A stretch of 64,000 nucleotides of DNA from Sulfurimonas sp. (GTDB lineage: Bacteria; Campylobacterota; Campylobacteria; Campylobacterales; Sulfurimonadaceae), in the NCBI RefSeq assembly GCF_028714975.1, contig NZ_JAQTLH010000006.1:61534-125533 (forward strand). The letters run 5' to 3'. The first letter of the stretch is position 1; each line of letters starts with the position of its first letter. The notes beneath the pieces are model-generated. The model did not search any database and was not told the origin of the DNA. It saw only the letters and a program-made list of their open reading frames with translations. Of this stretch, positions 16,813 through 25,162 are shown piece after piece. Made by a program: the position numbers and the translations under genes.

Positions 16813-18393
16813 CTACTCTTTTGTTATAATTTTTTTAGCTTTTAGCCTAAAACAGCTGCCTACGCCCTCGGATGAAGTTACCTCTAAAGCAATTTTCATG
16901 GCATTAACATATTCTCTTACTATACTTAGTCCCAAACCGGTACCGATATCATTGCTCCTAGCCTGTTCAAAAGGTTCAAATATGCGTGATAGTTTCTCAT
17001 TTGGTATACCTATTCCGCTATCTTCAACTTCAATCCAGTATTCATCCCCAACTACGCTTAGATGAATCGATACAAACCCCTCTTTTGTAAATTTAAAAGC
17101 GTTTGAAATCAAGTTTATTAAAATTTGATTGAATTTAAAGTTATCACATATTATTAAGCCGGAAATAAAATCTATTTTTAATCTATAATCTACATTTTCC
17201 TTAGTGTTTAAGCTTGAACAGCTCTCATAACTCTCTTTGACAAGCTTTACAACATCATGGATACCGATGTTAAAATGCTCCTTTGTAGATTTGAGTTTTG
17301 AGATATCCAGCAGAGAATTGATAAGATTTAAAAGATTTTTAGAGTTTACATTAGCTCTTTGAAGATACAATTTCACCAATTCTCGACTCTCTTTATCATC
17401 TAAAATCTCATCATACATCTCTAATGCTTGATCCGTAAAATTTATAATCGCATTTAACGGTGTTCTTAGTTCATGAGATACCTTATCAAAGAACTTACCT
17501 TTTGCCTCAAGAGCTTGCACGGCTTCTTCTTTTGTCTTAACCGTATCCGTGATTTCATCTTGAATGGAAAGATACTCTATGATTATGCCTTGCTGATTTT
17601 TAATTGGAACGATAGTCGTGTTAAAAAAATGACTCTCTCCCTCTCTGTCTACATTTTCGATAATGCCTTTATGAACCTCACCGTTATTTATGGTTTGGAT
17701 GATTGAACTATAGTATCTGTATGTTTCATTTTTATTACAAAGAATTTTGATATTTTGACCTATCAGCTCTTCTTGGGTATGTTTTAGAGTTTTGCAAAAT
17801 GCGTCGTTGGCATAAGTGATATTTCCGTTAATGTCTATCTTTACAACCAAATTTGATATATTTATTGCGTTATTGTATTGGTTTAGTAAAAACTGTGTCT
17901 CTTCCTTGTTTTTAGAAACTGACCTTAAGTTGTACTCTAGAGTATTTTTATATCCCATTATTTCGCTGATATCTGTCATAATAACTATAAAAACATTTTG
18001 GGATAGCTCAAACTGCTTAATTGAGATGTTAAATTCATGAAGTCTGTTTATGCCGATTATGCCCACACGATAGTAATCTCTATCTTTTTTATGAATATGC
18101 TCAAACCATCTTTTGTTTTGGTAACCGTCATAAATATAACCGTATTTATCTATTTTTTGAAAAACCGACGGGAAAAAAAAGTTTTGGTCAAAAATATCGA
18201 TATCTTGAGCCGCAAAAAAATCCACAAACGCTTTGTTAGCATCCATAATCGTGTCGCCGTCGGTTATAACTACGAGATTTTCGGTAATGTTAAATAACGC
18301 TTTGTAGTATCTAAAATCAGGATTGTTTTTTTTGATGTTTTGCTTAAGTTGTGCTTTTGGAGTAAGTAAAATTTCAGAGTTGTTTTCTTGCAT
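16813..18393 (-). CDS. Double-PAS histidine kinase heading the che operon
   Basis: A soluble sensor kinase of 526 aa. Two PAS domains cover about 28-145 and 180-295; the second contains ITYANDAFCKTLKHTQEELIGQN. A standard H-box (VSHELRTPLNAI) follows, then the N-box (NLISNAFKFT), G1 (VEDSGIGIP) and G2 (GTGLGLSIVREY), so kinase activity looks intact. No membrane segment is seen, implying an internal signal such as redox state or a small molecule. It is the first gene of the che operon, divergent from dsbD, and probably phosphorylates the response regulator that follows. Confidence 0.9.
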   Translation of the reverse strand: MQENNSEILLTPKAQLKQNIKKNNPDFRYYKALFNITENLVVITDGDTIMDANKAFVDFFAAQDIDIFDQNFFFPSVFQKIDKYGYIYDGYQNKRWFEHIHKKDRDYYRVGIIGINRLHEFNISIKQFELSQNVFIVIMTDISEIMGYKNTLEYNLRSVSKNKEETQFLLNQYNNAINISNLVVKIDINGNITYANDAFCKTLKHTQEELIGQNIKILCNKNETYRYYSSIIQTINNGEVHKGIIENVDREGESHFFNTTIVPIKNQQGIIIEYLSIQDEITDTVKTKEEAVQALEAKGKFFDKVSHELRTPLNAIINFTDQALEMYDEILDDKESRELVKLYLQRANVNSKNLLNLINSLLDISKLKSTKEHFNIGIHDVVKLVKESYESCSSLNTKENVDYRLKIDFISGLIICDNFKFNQILINLISNAFKFTKEGFVSIHLSVVGDEYWIEVEDSGIGIPNEKLSRIFEPFEQARSNDIGTGLGLSIVREYVNAMKIALEVTSSEGVGSCFRLKAKKIITKE

Positions 18394-18529
18394 TTTCCAG
18401 CTTTATCATATTAACTTTACTTATGTTACTACAAAAAAATCAGGATTAAATAGTTGTTAAATAAAATTATTTGAAAAATATCTCAAAAGTAACTTTATGT
18501 AACTAACTAACCTTAAATGCTTTTTTTGT

Positions 18530-18535
18530 TATAAT
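18530..18535 (+). promoter_or_regulatory. -10 box of the dsbD promoter
   Basis: tataat lies 33 bases before the dsbD ATG, preceded by a T-rich stretch (tttttttgt), the usual sigma-70 pattern in Campylobacterota, where the -35 is weak. The same intergenic region also holds two similar gtaac-containing stretches (taactttacttatgttac near 18412 and gtaactttatgtaac near 18489) that could be a regulator site for either divergent gene. Confidence 0.55.
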
Positions 18536-18567
18536 TTTGTCACATATAAAAATCGGGATATATATTC

Positions 18568-20343
18568 ATGAAAAAACTTATCTTATTTCTCTTCTCATCT
18601 ATTTTATTATTTGCGGCACAGCCGAAGTTTCTGATGCCGGAGGAGGCGTTTAAACCATCCGCCAAACTAAATGAGAAGATGCAGATTGAGGCAACCGTTG
18701 AGATAGCAAAAGATATCTACCTTTATGTAAACACTCTTAAGTTAAATGTAAAAGAGGGTTCCGGCATAGCTGTTAAAAACATTGACGCTCCAAAAAGCGT
18801 AGCACATAATGATGAACAAGTTTATCTTGAGTCGCCGAAATTTGTCGTACATCTAAAAAAAGAGCCAAATGTTGCAGGAGTTAAAAAAATAGAGTTTGAA
18901 CTCTCTTACCAAGGATGTTCGGAGCAGGGTCTTTGCTATGAACCGGAGACGAAAGTTTACGAGTTTGAGGTAGATACTTCAAAGCTTGAAGGCGGTGAAG
19001 CATTAGCCAAAATAGAGAATAAGACAGAGAACAAAACTGAAGTAAAACAGGCGACAAAAGAGCTTTCTGAGAGTGATTCCATCGCCGATACGATTAAGCA
19101 TAGCAGTCTTGGTTTGGTTCTTCTTACCTTTTTGGGTTTTGGGCTCTTGCTCTCTCTTACTCCGTGCGTATTCCCGATGATTCCTATCATTTCAGGCATT
19201 ATTATCTCTCAAGGGGAGGGTCTGACAACCAAAAGAGCGTTTATGCTATCCATCGTCTATGTACTGGCTATGGCGGTTGCTTATACAATAGCGGGAGTTT
19301 TGGCGGGACTGTTCGGTTCAAACTTGCAAGCAGCACTTCAAACTCCGTGGGTTATCTACTCTTTTTCGGCTGTTTTTATTGCACTCGCACTTAGTATGTT
19401 CGGTTTTTATGAGCTTAAACTTCCAGACTCTTTTGTTGCAAAAATAAGCTCAAATCACCACTCAAGCCGCGGCGGTTATATAGGTGTAGCTATAATGGGC
19501 TTTTTATCTGCTCTTATAGTCGGTCCTTGCGTTGCGGCTCCGCTTGCGGGTGCTTTGGTCTACATCGGTCAAACAGGCGATGCTTTTCTTGGCGGAATGG
19601 CTCTTTTTTCTATGAGTATAGGAATGGGACTTCCGCTTATTTTAGTCGGTGTGAGTGCCGGTAGATTTATGCCTAAACCGGGTGCATGGATGACTATGAT
19701 TAGTGCGGTATTTGGTGTTATGATGCTGGGAGTGGCTATTTGGATGCTTGAGAGGGTAGTGGAGAGTTATGTCATTATGCTTCTTTACTCTATGCTAGGA
19801 ATCGGTTTTGGACTCTACTTGGGGGCATTTGTAAATGAGGCTCACATATTTAGAAAAAGTGCGGGTATGATTATCTTTATCTACTCGACACTCCTTTTTA
19901 TCGGTGTTATGGGCGGCTCAAGCAGTATGACTAAACCGTTGGAGTTTTTAAAACCAACCGTAACGACAGCGTCTGCGGTAGAAAAATCTTCACATCCGAA
20001 ATTTCAAAAAGTAACTACTATAAAAGAGTTAGATGAACTGCTTGGCGCAAACAGAGGTAAAAAAATATTGCTTGATTTTAGCGCACAGTGGTGTGCCGTA
20101 TGTAAAGAGCTTGATGAAAAAACATTCTCAAATGAAGCCGTAAAAGCTAAAATGAGCGAGTTTGTACTTATTCAAGCAGATGTTACGCAAAACACTCAAG
20201 AGCAAAAAGAGTTAAGCAAAAAGTACGGTGTTTTCGGTCCGCCGGTTATCATCTTTTTTGATAAAAATTTAGAGGTTATAAAATCCAAAACTATCGTCGG
20301 GTTTATTCCGCCTGATGAGTTTTTAAAACATTTAGATAAATAA
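18568..20343 (+). CDS. dsbD: DsbD, thiol:disulfide interchange protein
   Basis: Inner-membrane protein that moves reducing equivalents from cytoplasmic thioredoxin to periplasmic disulfide proteins and c-type cytochrome maturation. A signal peptide (about 1-17) leads into the alpha domain with its Cys pair in YQGCSEQGLCYEP. The membrane domain of about eight segments carries its two cysteines in TPCVFPMIP and VGPCVAAPLAG. The C-terminal thioredoxin-like gamma domain has WCAVC. All six redox cysteines are present, and 591 aa is full length. The need for c-type cytochrome assembly fits the multihaem cytochrome at 49 kb. It is divergent from the che operon. Confidence 0.95.
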   Translation: MKKLILFLFSSILLFAAQPKFLMPEEAFKPSAKLNEKMQIEATVEIAKDIYLYVNTLKLNVKEGSGIAVKNIDAPKSVAHNDEQVYLESPKFVVHLKKEPNVAGVKKIEFELSYQGCSEQGLCYEPETKVYEFEVDTSKLEGGEALAKIENKTENKTEVKQATKELSESDSIADTIKHSSLGLVLLTFLGFGLLLSLTPCVFPMIPIISGIIISQGEGLTTKRAFMLSIVYVLAMAVAYTIAGVLAGLFGSNLQAALQTPWVIYSFSAVFIALALSMFGFYELKLPDSFVAKISSNHHSSRGGYIGVAIMGFLSALIVGPCVAAPLAGALVYIGQTGDAFLGGMALFSMSIGMGLPLILVGVSAGRFMPKPGAWMTMISAVFGVMMLGVAIWMLERVVESYVIMLLYSMLGIGFGLYLGAFVNEAHIFRKSAGMIIFIYSTLLFIGVMGGSSSMTKPLEFLKPTVTTASAVEKSSHPKFQKVTTIKELDELLGANRGKKILLDFSAQWCAVCKELDEKTFSNEAVKAKMSEFVLIQADVTQNTQEQKELSKKYGVFGPPVIIFFDKNLEVIKSKTIVGFIPPDEFLKHLDK

Positions 20344-20368
20344 AACTAGATTGCCACGCTTGTAATTA

Positions 20369-20513
20369 AGATTGCCGCGGCTGAAGCCTCGCAATGACAG
20401 AGTCCCGTCATTGCGAGAAGCAAAGTGACGAAGCAATCTCTTCCGCCACTGTGAGCAAAGTGCGGTAGTCTTAATGACAAAGTCCCGTCACTGCGAGCGA
20501 AGCGCGGCAGTCT
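20369..20513. repeat. REP-like intergenic palindromic repeats, two units
   Basis: Unit one (20369-20439) has outer arms agattgc/gcaatct and inner arms ctcgcaatgac/gtcattgcgag. Unit two (20440-20513) is a related but decayed copy containing gtcactgcgagcgaagcgc. Its sequence style (cgtcattgcgag, gacgaagcaatct) matches a palindromic intergenic repeat seen in many bacteria. The tracked ORF on the minus strand here is made of this repeat and is not a gene. Confidence 0.75.
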
Positions 20514-20539
20514 ATAAAATAACTCCATAAAGGTAAAAA

Positions 20540-21937
20540 ATGGAACCTCTTAGCATCATAAGCATAGTCGCTATCTCAAGCGTTGCTTTAGGTTTGATAT
20601 ATTGGCTTAAAAAAAGTTTGGAAGCAGGCGATGCGATGCGTCAAGAGGTTGGGGCGTTGCCTTTTTTACATCGGCAGATAAGCGAGCTAAAAGAGAATAT
20701 CTCGACACTTAATCAAGAGCTTTTAAAAAAAAATGAGACGATGGAGACACTTAGGGAAAATTATGCACTCATAAGAGAAAAAAATTCCGAACTTCAAGCA
20801 AACCTATATGCACAGCAAGAAAATAATATAAAACTGCAAACGGAGTTTAACGAGCAGGGCAAGAAACTAGAACTTAAACTTAATGAAATCATGCAAAACT
20901 CTCTTGAAGGCAAACTCAAAAAGTTTGATGAAACTTCCCTAAAATCGCTAGATACCATCTTAAAACCGTTTAAGGAAAATATCGACTCTTTTAAGAAAAA
21001 GATTGAAGAAGCAGAAATTAGCAGCGTGAAAAAATTTGCCGAACTCTCCAAAGAGATAGAACAGGTGACAAAAGCAGGTATGAATATCAGCCAAGAGGCG
21101 CAAAATCTCACAACTGCTCTCAAGGGCAAAAAGCAGACTCAAGGGAGTTGGGGTGAGATGATACTTGAGAGCGTTTTGGAGTATTCGGGTCTTTTAAAAA
21201 ATGTTCACTATCAAACTCAGGAGAGTTACAAAGACGAGCAGGGCAAAACCAAACGACCTGATGTTATTATCAAACTCCCGCAAGAAAGAACCATGATAAT
21301 CGACTCAAAAGTCTCTTTAGTTGATTATGACAACTATATCAGAGCGCAGAGTGATGAAGAGCGCGTTATTGCCGTTGAGGGTATTATAACCGCTTTTAAA
21401 AATCATATAGATATACTTGACTCAAAAGATTATGCACACTATAAGATAGGAACTCTGCAATATGTCTTTATGTTTATCCCGATTGAGGGAGCGTTTGCAT
21501 TAGCCGTTCAAAAAGATCCGACCCTTTACGAATATGCACTTAAAAAACATATAGCCATCGTAAATCCCTCCACTCTTATCGTCTCTTTGCGAACCATATA
21601 TCTTTACTGGCAGAGTGAAAAATCAAACTCTCTGAGCATCAAACTCTTTGATGAAGCGGGAAAACTTTACGATAAAATGGTCGGTTTTGCGGATAATTTT
21701 CATAGAATGGGAAGCCAGATAAAGACGCTAAGTTCAACTTACGAAAATTCCCAAAAGCAGCTAAGCGAGGGAAGCGGTAACATACTAGGAAGAGTTGAAA
21801 ACTTAAAAAAACTCGGTGCAAGAGCTTCAAAAACACTTAAAGACTCAAAAATAGAGTTTAGCGAGTTTGACGAAGAGAACCTTGATATTTTCGTAGCAGA
21901 TGATGAGATTGAACTTTTAGAAGAGCAAAAGCATTGA
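20540..21937 (+). CDS. rmuC: RmuC-family DNA recombination protein
   Basis: A predicted membrane-anchored protein linked in E. coli to limiting inversions at short inverted repeats. It has one N-terminal hydrophobic helix (about 5-24), a long coiled coil (about 45-170) and the RmuC core: QTQGSWGEMILESVLEYSGL, then RPDVIIKLPQERTMIIDSKVSL, a PD-(D/E)xK-like nuclease signature. The 465-aa length fits. It follows the palindromic repeat cluster after dsbD; the repeat may be incidental, but RmuC acting on inverted repeats makes the proximity worth noting. Confidence 0.92.
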   Translation: MEPLSIISIVAISSVALGLIYWLKKSLEAGDAMRQEVGALPFLHRQISELKENISTLNQELLKKNETMETLRENYALIREKNSELQANLYAQQENNIKLQTEFNEQGKKLELKLNEIMQNSLEGKLKKFDETSLKSLDTILKPFKENIDSFKKKIEEAEISSVKKFAELSKEIEQVTKAGMNISQEAQNLTTALKGKKQTQGSWGEMILESVLEYSGLLKNVHYQTQESYKDEQGKTKRPDVIIKLPQERTMIIDSKVSLVDYDNYIRAQSDEERVIAVEGIITAFKNHIDILDSKDYAHYKIGTLQYVFMFIPIEGAFALAVQKDPTLYEYALKKHIAIVNPSTLIVSLRTIYLYWQSEKSNSLSIKLFDEAGKLYDKMVGFADNFHRMGSQIKTLSSTYENSQKQLSEGSGNILGRVENLKKLGARASKTLKDSKIEFSEFDEENLDIFVADDEIELLEEQKH

Positions 21938-21950
21938 AAAATAATCTTAA

Positions 21951-21978
21951 TTAGTATATACTTCTAAATATATACTAA
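21951..21978. promoter_or_regulatory. Palindromic operator upstream of vapBC
   Basis: Perfect inverted repeat ttagtatata-cttctaaa-tatatactaa, ending 21 bases before the antitoxin start. Position and symmetry are those of an autoregulatory VapB/VapBC operator; it also contains the most likely -10 sequences (tatact). Confidence 0.65.
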
Positions 21979-21999
21979 ATTGAAGTTAAGGAATAAAAA

Positions 22000-22239
22000 A
22001 TGACGGCAGTTGCAAAAATATTTAAAAATGGTCAAAGTCAAGCTGTTAGATTGCCTAAAGAGTTTAGATTTGAGAATCAAGAAGAGCTTTTTGTAAAAAA
22101 AGTTGAAGATGGAATTATTTTATTGCCTACTAATGATAAATCGGTGTGGGATCATATGTTTGATAAACTAGATGAATTTTCGGATGATTTCATGCAAATA
22201 AGAGTACAACCTATTCAAAATAGAGAGGAACTATTTTGA
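22000..22239 (+). CDS. vapB: VapB-type antitoxin (AbrB/SpoVT fold)
   Basis: A 79-aa protein starting TAVAKIFKNGQSQAVRLPKEFRF, the classic swapped-hairpin AbrB/VapB DNA-binding N-terminus. Its C-terminal half (VWDHMFDKLDEFSDDF) would wrap the toxin. It is preceded by a perfect palindrome for autoregulation, with aagga 8 bases before the ATG. The downstream PIN toxin gene overlaps it by 4 bases (TTGA), the typical coupled antitoxin-toxin order. Confidence 0.9.
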   Translation: MTAVAKIFKNGQSQAVRLPKEFRFENQEELFVKKVEDGIILLPTNDKSVWDHMFDKLDEFSDDFMQIRVQPIQNREELF

Positions 22240-22640
22240 ATAAAAAATTAATGCTTGATACAAATATATGTATTTATATCATAAAAAATAGACCACAAAC
22301 TGTAAGAGAAAAATTAAAAGAGTTTGATGTCGGTGATTTGGCAATATCATCAGTAACGGTATCTGAACTTTATTATGGAGCTTATAAAAGTTTACATATA
22401 GAAAAAAATCTTCTAGCGTTAGAGCATTTTTTAAGACCATTTAATATTGTTGATTATGATACAAAGGCTTCTATAGAATATGGAAGAATAAGAGCTACTT
22501 TGGAAAAATCCGGCAACATTATCGGTGGACTTGATATGATGATAGCAGCTCATGCATTATCGAATAAAATGATTTTAGTTACAAACAATACAAAAGAGTT
22601 TGAAAGAGTTGAAAATCTTAAGATAGCAAATTGGGTTTAA
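22236..22640 (+). CDS. vapC: VapC-type PIN-domain toxin ribonuclease
   Basis: PIN-domain endoribonuclease toxin, 134 aa. The Mg-binding acidic residues are visible in MLDTNICIYI (first Asp), VSELYYGAYKS (Glu), GGLDMMIAAHA (Asp) and VTNNTKEFERV. VapC toxins usually cut initiator tRNA or rRNA; the target here is unknown. The start is TTG 22236, overlapping the vapB stop, with gagg 7 bases upstream. ATG 22251 is an alternative. The module looks intact, so antitoxin loss would be expected to expose toxicity. Confidence 0.92.
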   Translation: MNKKLMLDTNICIYIIKNRPQTVREKLKEFDVGDLAISSVTVSELYYGAYKSLHIEKNLLALEHFLRPFNIVDYDTKASIEYGRIRATLEKSGNIIGGLDMMIAAHALSNKMILVTNNTKEFERVENLKIANWV

Positions 22641-22706
22641 AATAGAAAAAATGGAACTATGTTATTTAAATTGCTTTAAAAGATGCTAAAAAATGGAAAA
22701 ATAGTG

Positions 22707-23105
22707 ATGAAAATAAGAGTCTATTACGAAGATACTGATGCAGGCGGGATAGTTTATCACTCAAATTATCTAAATTTTTGCGAGAGAGCTAGAAGTGAAC
22801 TGTTTTTCAAAAAAGGGCTTTCGCCGGTTTTAAAAAACGGTCACTTTGTAGCAAAAAAAATAGAAGCCGATTATATCGCTAGTGCAAAGTTGGGTGACGA
22901 GTTGTATATAAAAACAGAGCTAGTCGGTATGAGGGCGGCTTCATTTGAGCTTTTGCAAACTATTTTCAAGGATGAGGGTGCGTCTTTGGGGCACAAGAAG
23001 ATATTTGAGTTAAAAATATTGCTTGTTTATACCACTTTTGACGGAAGACCTCAAAAAATTGCGCAGGATATCAAAGAGCTTCTTTCTCTACTCTTCATCG
23101 CTTAG
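22707..23105 (+). CDS. ybgC: YbgC-type acyl-CoA thioesterase
   Basis: A hot-dog-fold thioesterase. The N-terminal active-site loop reads YYEDTDAGGIVYHSNYLNF, with the Asp nucleophile/base typical of the YbgC/4-hydroxybenzoyl-CoA thioesterase group; the usual substrates are short- or medium-chain acyl-CoA or acyl-ACP. I place the start at ATG 22707 (MKIRVYYED) and not 22683, because family members begin right before this strand and ggaaa is nearby. Its last 18 bases overlap the 3' end of the convergent gene at 23088. In many bacteria ybgC lies with tol-pal, which is not the case here. Confidence 0.88.
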   Translation: MKIRVYYEDTDAGGIVYHSNYLNFCERARSELFFKKGLSPVLKNGHFVAKKIEADYIASAKLGDELYIKTELVGMRAASFELLQTIFKDEGASLGHKKIFELKILLVYTTFDGRPQKIAQDIKELLSLLFIA

Positions 23106-24422
23106 TCCGTATGGGACAAAGCTGGAGAGAGAAGGTTTTGTTAACACTATCGGATATATCATCTGGTTATTTTGCATCTCTATACTATACTCTCTATTTT
23201 CGCCGCTTATAAGGTGAGTAAAATAGTCTACGCCGACAGTTGTCGTATAGTTAATCCAGTCATAAACTATATCGTTTGATAAAAAGGAGTTTATCTCTAT
23301 AAGAACATCTTTATTTTGGGTAATCGAATTTGCTATTATCATCTTTTTTCTATCTTGGTACTGCGTCATAGAGAGCAGTAGCGGGTTATAGTTTGTTTGG
23401 GTTGATAAAACATTCATTATATTCGTATCATAAAGCGTCAGCTGAGATATGATCATTCCGCTTTTTACTATCGGCGTATTTATAAAAAACGACCCACCGT
23501 TTATTTTTGAATTGTCATTTATCTGACTCTCTAAATTCGTTATCTTCTGAGGGATAGAATATTTTATGACGGTTGGATTTCTGACCTCTGAATTTTTAGT
23601 TTTAAATGCAGACTCCTGATAGCTAGAGAGTTGTTTGCCTATTTCAGATTCGTCATAAAATATAACAAGCGGTGATGTTGATTTGCTTAGAAGCAGATCG
23701 CTCTGGGCACGATAGTCAATTCCGCCGTAGTAGAAAAATTTAGAGTTTGAATGAGTGTCCTTTTTGTTGATGGTAGGGAAAAATATATTGATTTGAGGAT
23801 TTATTTGTGAGACTACGCTCTCACCCTCTTGAGTTAACGGAGCTATAATATAATTGAAACCGTCCTCTTGAATTTTTTTAAGTGCACTAGATATCTCTTT
23901 GCTGCTTTCATCTTCTATTTTATAGCTTTTTAGCTCAAAAGGGTATTTTTTCGACATTAAATATGCAAATGAAGCGTTTGTCGTAGATGCTGCATATCTG
24001 GTGATTTTTTTATACGGCAGAAGTAGGGCGATACGAATTTTATCTTTAGAAGCAATTTTAGAAGTAGCTTGATAAGTGGCTTCATAAGTCGCTTCGGAAG
24101 CTGTTTGAGAAGCTGTTTGAGAAGCTGTTTGAGAAGCTGTTTGTGGCACAACTTGTGCAGTGGCAGTTTGTTTTACATTAAACATAGCCAAATACTTCTC
24201 TTTTACTTTTCCAATTTCTACATCTTGAAACTTAGTACCGGTATTGGATAAAAAAGAGAATAAAAAACCCTCTTTAAGATATTTTTGCATGCATTTTTCA
24301 TTACACGCATAAGGGTCTAAATTGAGTACGGCTATCTTTGGTAGCGGTACGCTTGAAATCAAATAACTCTTTGCAAATAAAGAAATCGGAAATAGCAGTG
24401 CTAAAAAATATAGTTTTTTCAT
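23088..24422 (-). CDS. Periplasmic protein with binding-protein fold, LpoA/LppC-like
   Basis: An exported protein of about 444 aa. The signal peptide is MKKLYFLALLFPISLFAK. The early region has a CxxxC (ACNEKC), then a low-complexity stretch of QTAS/EATY repeats at about 110-145. The rest (RIALLLPYKKITRYAAST, then FNYIIAPLTQEGESVVSQI) resembles the type-1 periplasmic binding fold found in LpoA/LppC penicillin-binding-protein activators and amino-acid receptors. The assignment is weak. The start ATG 24422 overlaps the uracil-glycosylase-like stop by 4 bases. The 3' end overlaps ybgC tail to tail by 18 bases. Confidence 0.55.
   Translation of the reverse strand: MKKLYFLALLFPISLFAKSYLISSVPLPKIAVLNLDPYACNEKCMQKYLKEGFLFSFLSNTGTKFQDVEIGKVKEKYLAMFNVKQTATAQVVPQTASQTASQTASQTASEATYEATYQATSKIASKDKIRIALLLPYKKITRYAASTTNASFAYLMSKKYPFELKSYKIEDESSKEISSALKKIQEDGFNYIIAPLTQEGESVVSQINPQINIFFPTINKKDTHSNSKFFYYGGIDYRAQSDLLLSKSTSPLVIFYDESEIGKQLSSYQESAFKTKNSEVRNPTVIKYSIPQKITNLESQINDNSKINGGSFFINTPIVKSGMIISQLTLYDTNIMNVLSTQTNYNPLLLSMTQYQDRKKMIIANSITQNKDVLIEINSFLSNDIVYDWINYTTTVGVDYFTHLISGENREYSIEMQNNQMIYPIVLTKPSLSSFVPYGLSDEE
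24097..24144. repeat. 12-bp tandem repeat, four units, inside coding sequence
   Basis: Four head-to-tail copies of gaagctgtttga (the last ends in t). On the minus strand they encode QTAS units, followed by decayed EATY/QATS versions. The 12-bp period keeps the frame, so copy-number change would alter linker length without breaking the protein. Confidence 0.85.
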
Positions 24423-25075
24423 ATACAACTCTTTATGGTTTTTAAATCATTAAATGTTACTTTCTTGTCATCTGGATTTCTAAGCAGATGATTTGGGTGA
24501 TAAATCGGAATCAGCTTATAATCTTCAAAGTAAACGACATGTCCTCTTACGCTTTGAAAATTTTCATTTTCTGATGTAACTTTAGCATAAGCTTCTTTAC
24601 CTAAGGTAACAACTACTTTTGGTTTTATAAATTCTATTTGTGAAAATAGATAATTTTTGCATGAATCCCACTCTGAACTTGACGGTGTGTTCGAGTTTAA
24701 AGGTTTGCACTTAACTGCATGCGTAAAATATACATCTTGAACTTTTAAACCTAAAACATTCTCTATCATATCTTTTAGCATTTCACCGCTTCTACCGCAA
24801 TAGTAGGAGTTTGTACTATCTTCGCTTAGCGAAACGGTGTAGTCGATTATCATGACATCTGCATTTGGATTTCCGTAACCGCTCATACTCTGAGACCTTG
24901 ATTTGCTAAGGTCGCACAGATGGCATGTGGATATATCTCTTTTTATTTCATCAAGATTATGAGGCTTTTCATTTGAACTTTTTTGATTTACTAAGAACGA
25001 ATCACTATATTCAAAACCGAGAGCTTTTAATCTATAGAGGTTTTGAAGAAGAAGCAGGTTCTGAAAAGAGTCCAA
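24419..25075 (-). CDS. Family-4-type uracil-DNA glycosylase-like Fe-S protein
   Basis: Resembles the Fe-S uracil-DNA glycosylases that excise uracil from DNA. Four cysteines fit a 4Fe-4S cluster (CHLC, AVKCKP, WDSCKNY), and YHPNHLLRNP matches the late catalytic motif. However, motif 1, normally GEAPG, reads IDYTVS, so activity is doubtful. The tracked start 25162 lies inside the mobile element; an in-frame TAA would precede it if the element were absent. I therefore use TTG 25075 (MDSFQNLLLL), with aagg 6 bases upstream, giving 218 aa. The element inserted about 37 bases upstream, leaving this reading frame intact. Confidence 0.75.
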   Translation of the reverse strand: MDSFQNLLLLQNLYRLKALGFEYSDSFLVNQKSSNEKPHNLDEIKRDISTCHLCDLSKSRSQSMSGYGNPNADVMIIDYTVSLSEDSTNSYYCGRSGEMLKDMIENVLGLKVQDVYFTHAVKCKPLNSNTPSSSEWDSCKNYLFSQIEFIKPKVVVTLGKEAYAKVTSENENFQSVRGHVVYFEDYKLIPIYHPNHLLRNPDDKKVTFNDLKTIKSCI

Positions 25076-25111
25076 TTGTAACCTTAATTGAGTTGAAATA
25101 GTGATGAGAGT

Positions 25112-25128
25112 ATATTTAAAGTGTGGTT
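25112..25128. repeat. Left attachment-site repeat (attL core)
   Basis: The 17-bp atatttaaagtgtggtt is identical to the sequence at the right end. It lies in the upstream region of the uracil-glycosylase-like gene, so the unoccupied site was the intergenic region between that gene and the GH17-type gene. No tRNA gene is involved. Confidence 0.8.
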
Positions 25129-25162
25129 GATTTCGGCTTAAAGTTTTGCAGTAACTTTGCAA

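Noticed and set aside
20346-20528. 60-aa minus-strand ORF after dsbD
   Set aside because: It is made entirely of the palindromic intergenic repeat; the peptide repeats RLP-type segments and has no ribosome site.
24097-24144. Repeats considered as a CRISPR array
   Set aside because: The units are 12 bp, contiguous and without spacers, inside a coding frame.
23957-24251. Leu/Lys- and Cys-rich ORFs on both strands at the tandem repeat
   Set aside because: They are frame shadows of the 12-bp repeat within the periplasmic protein gene.
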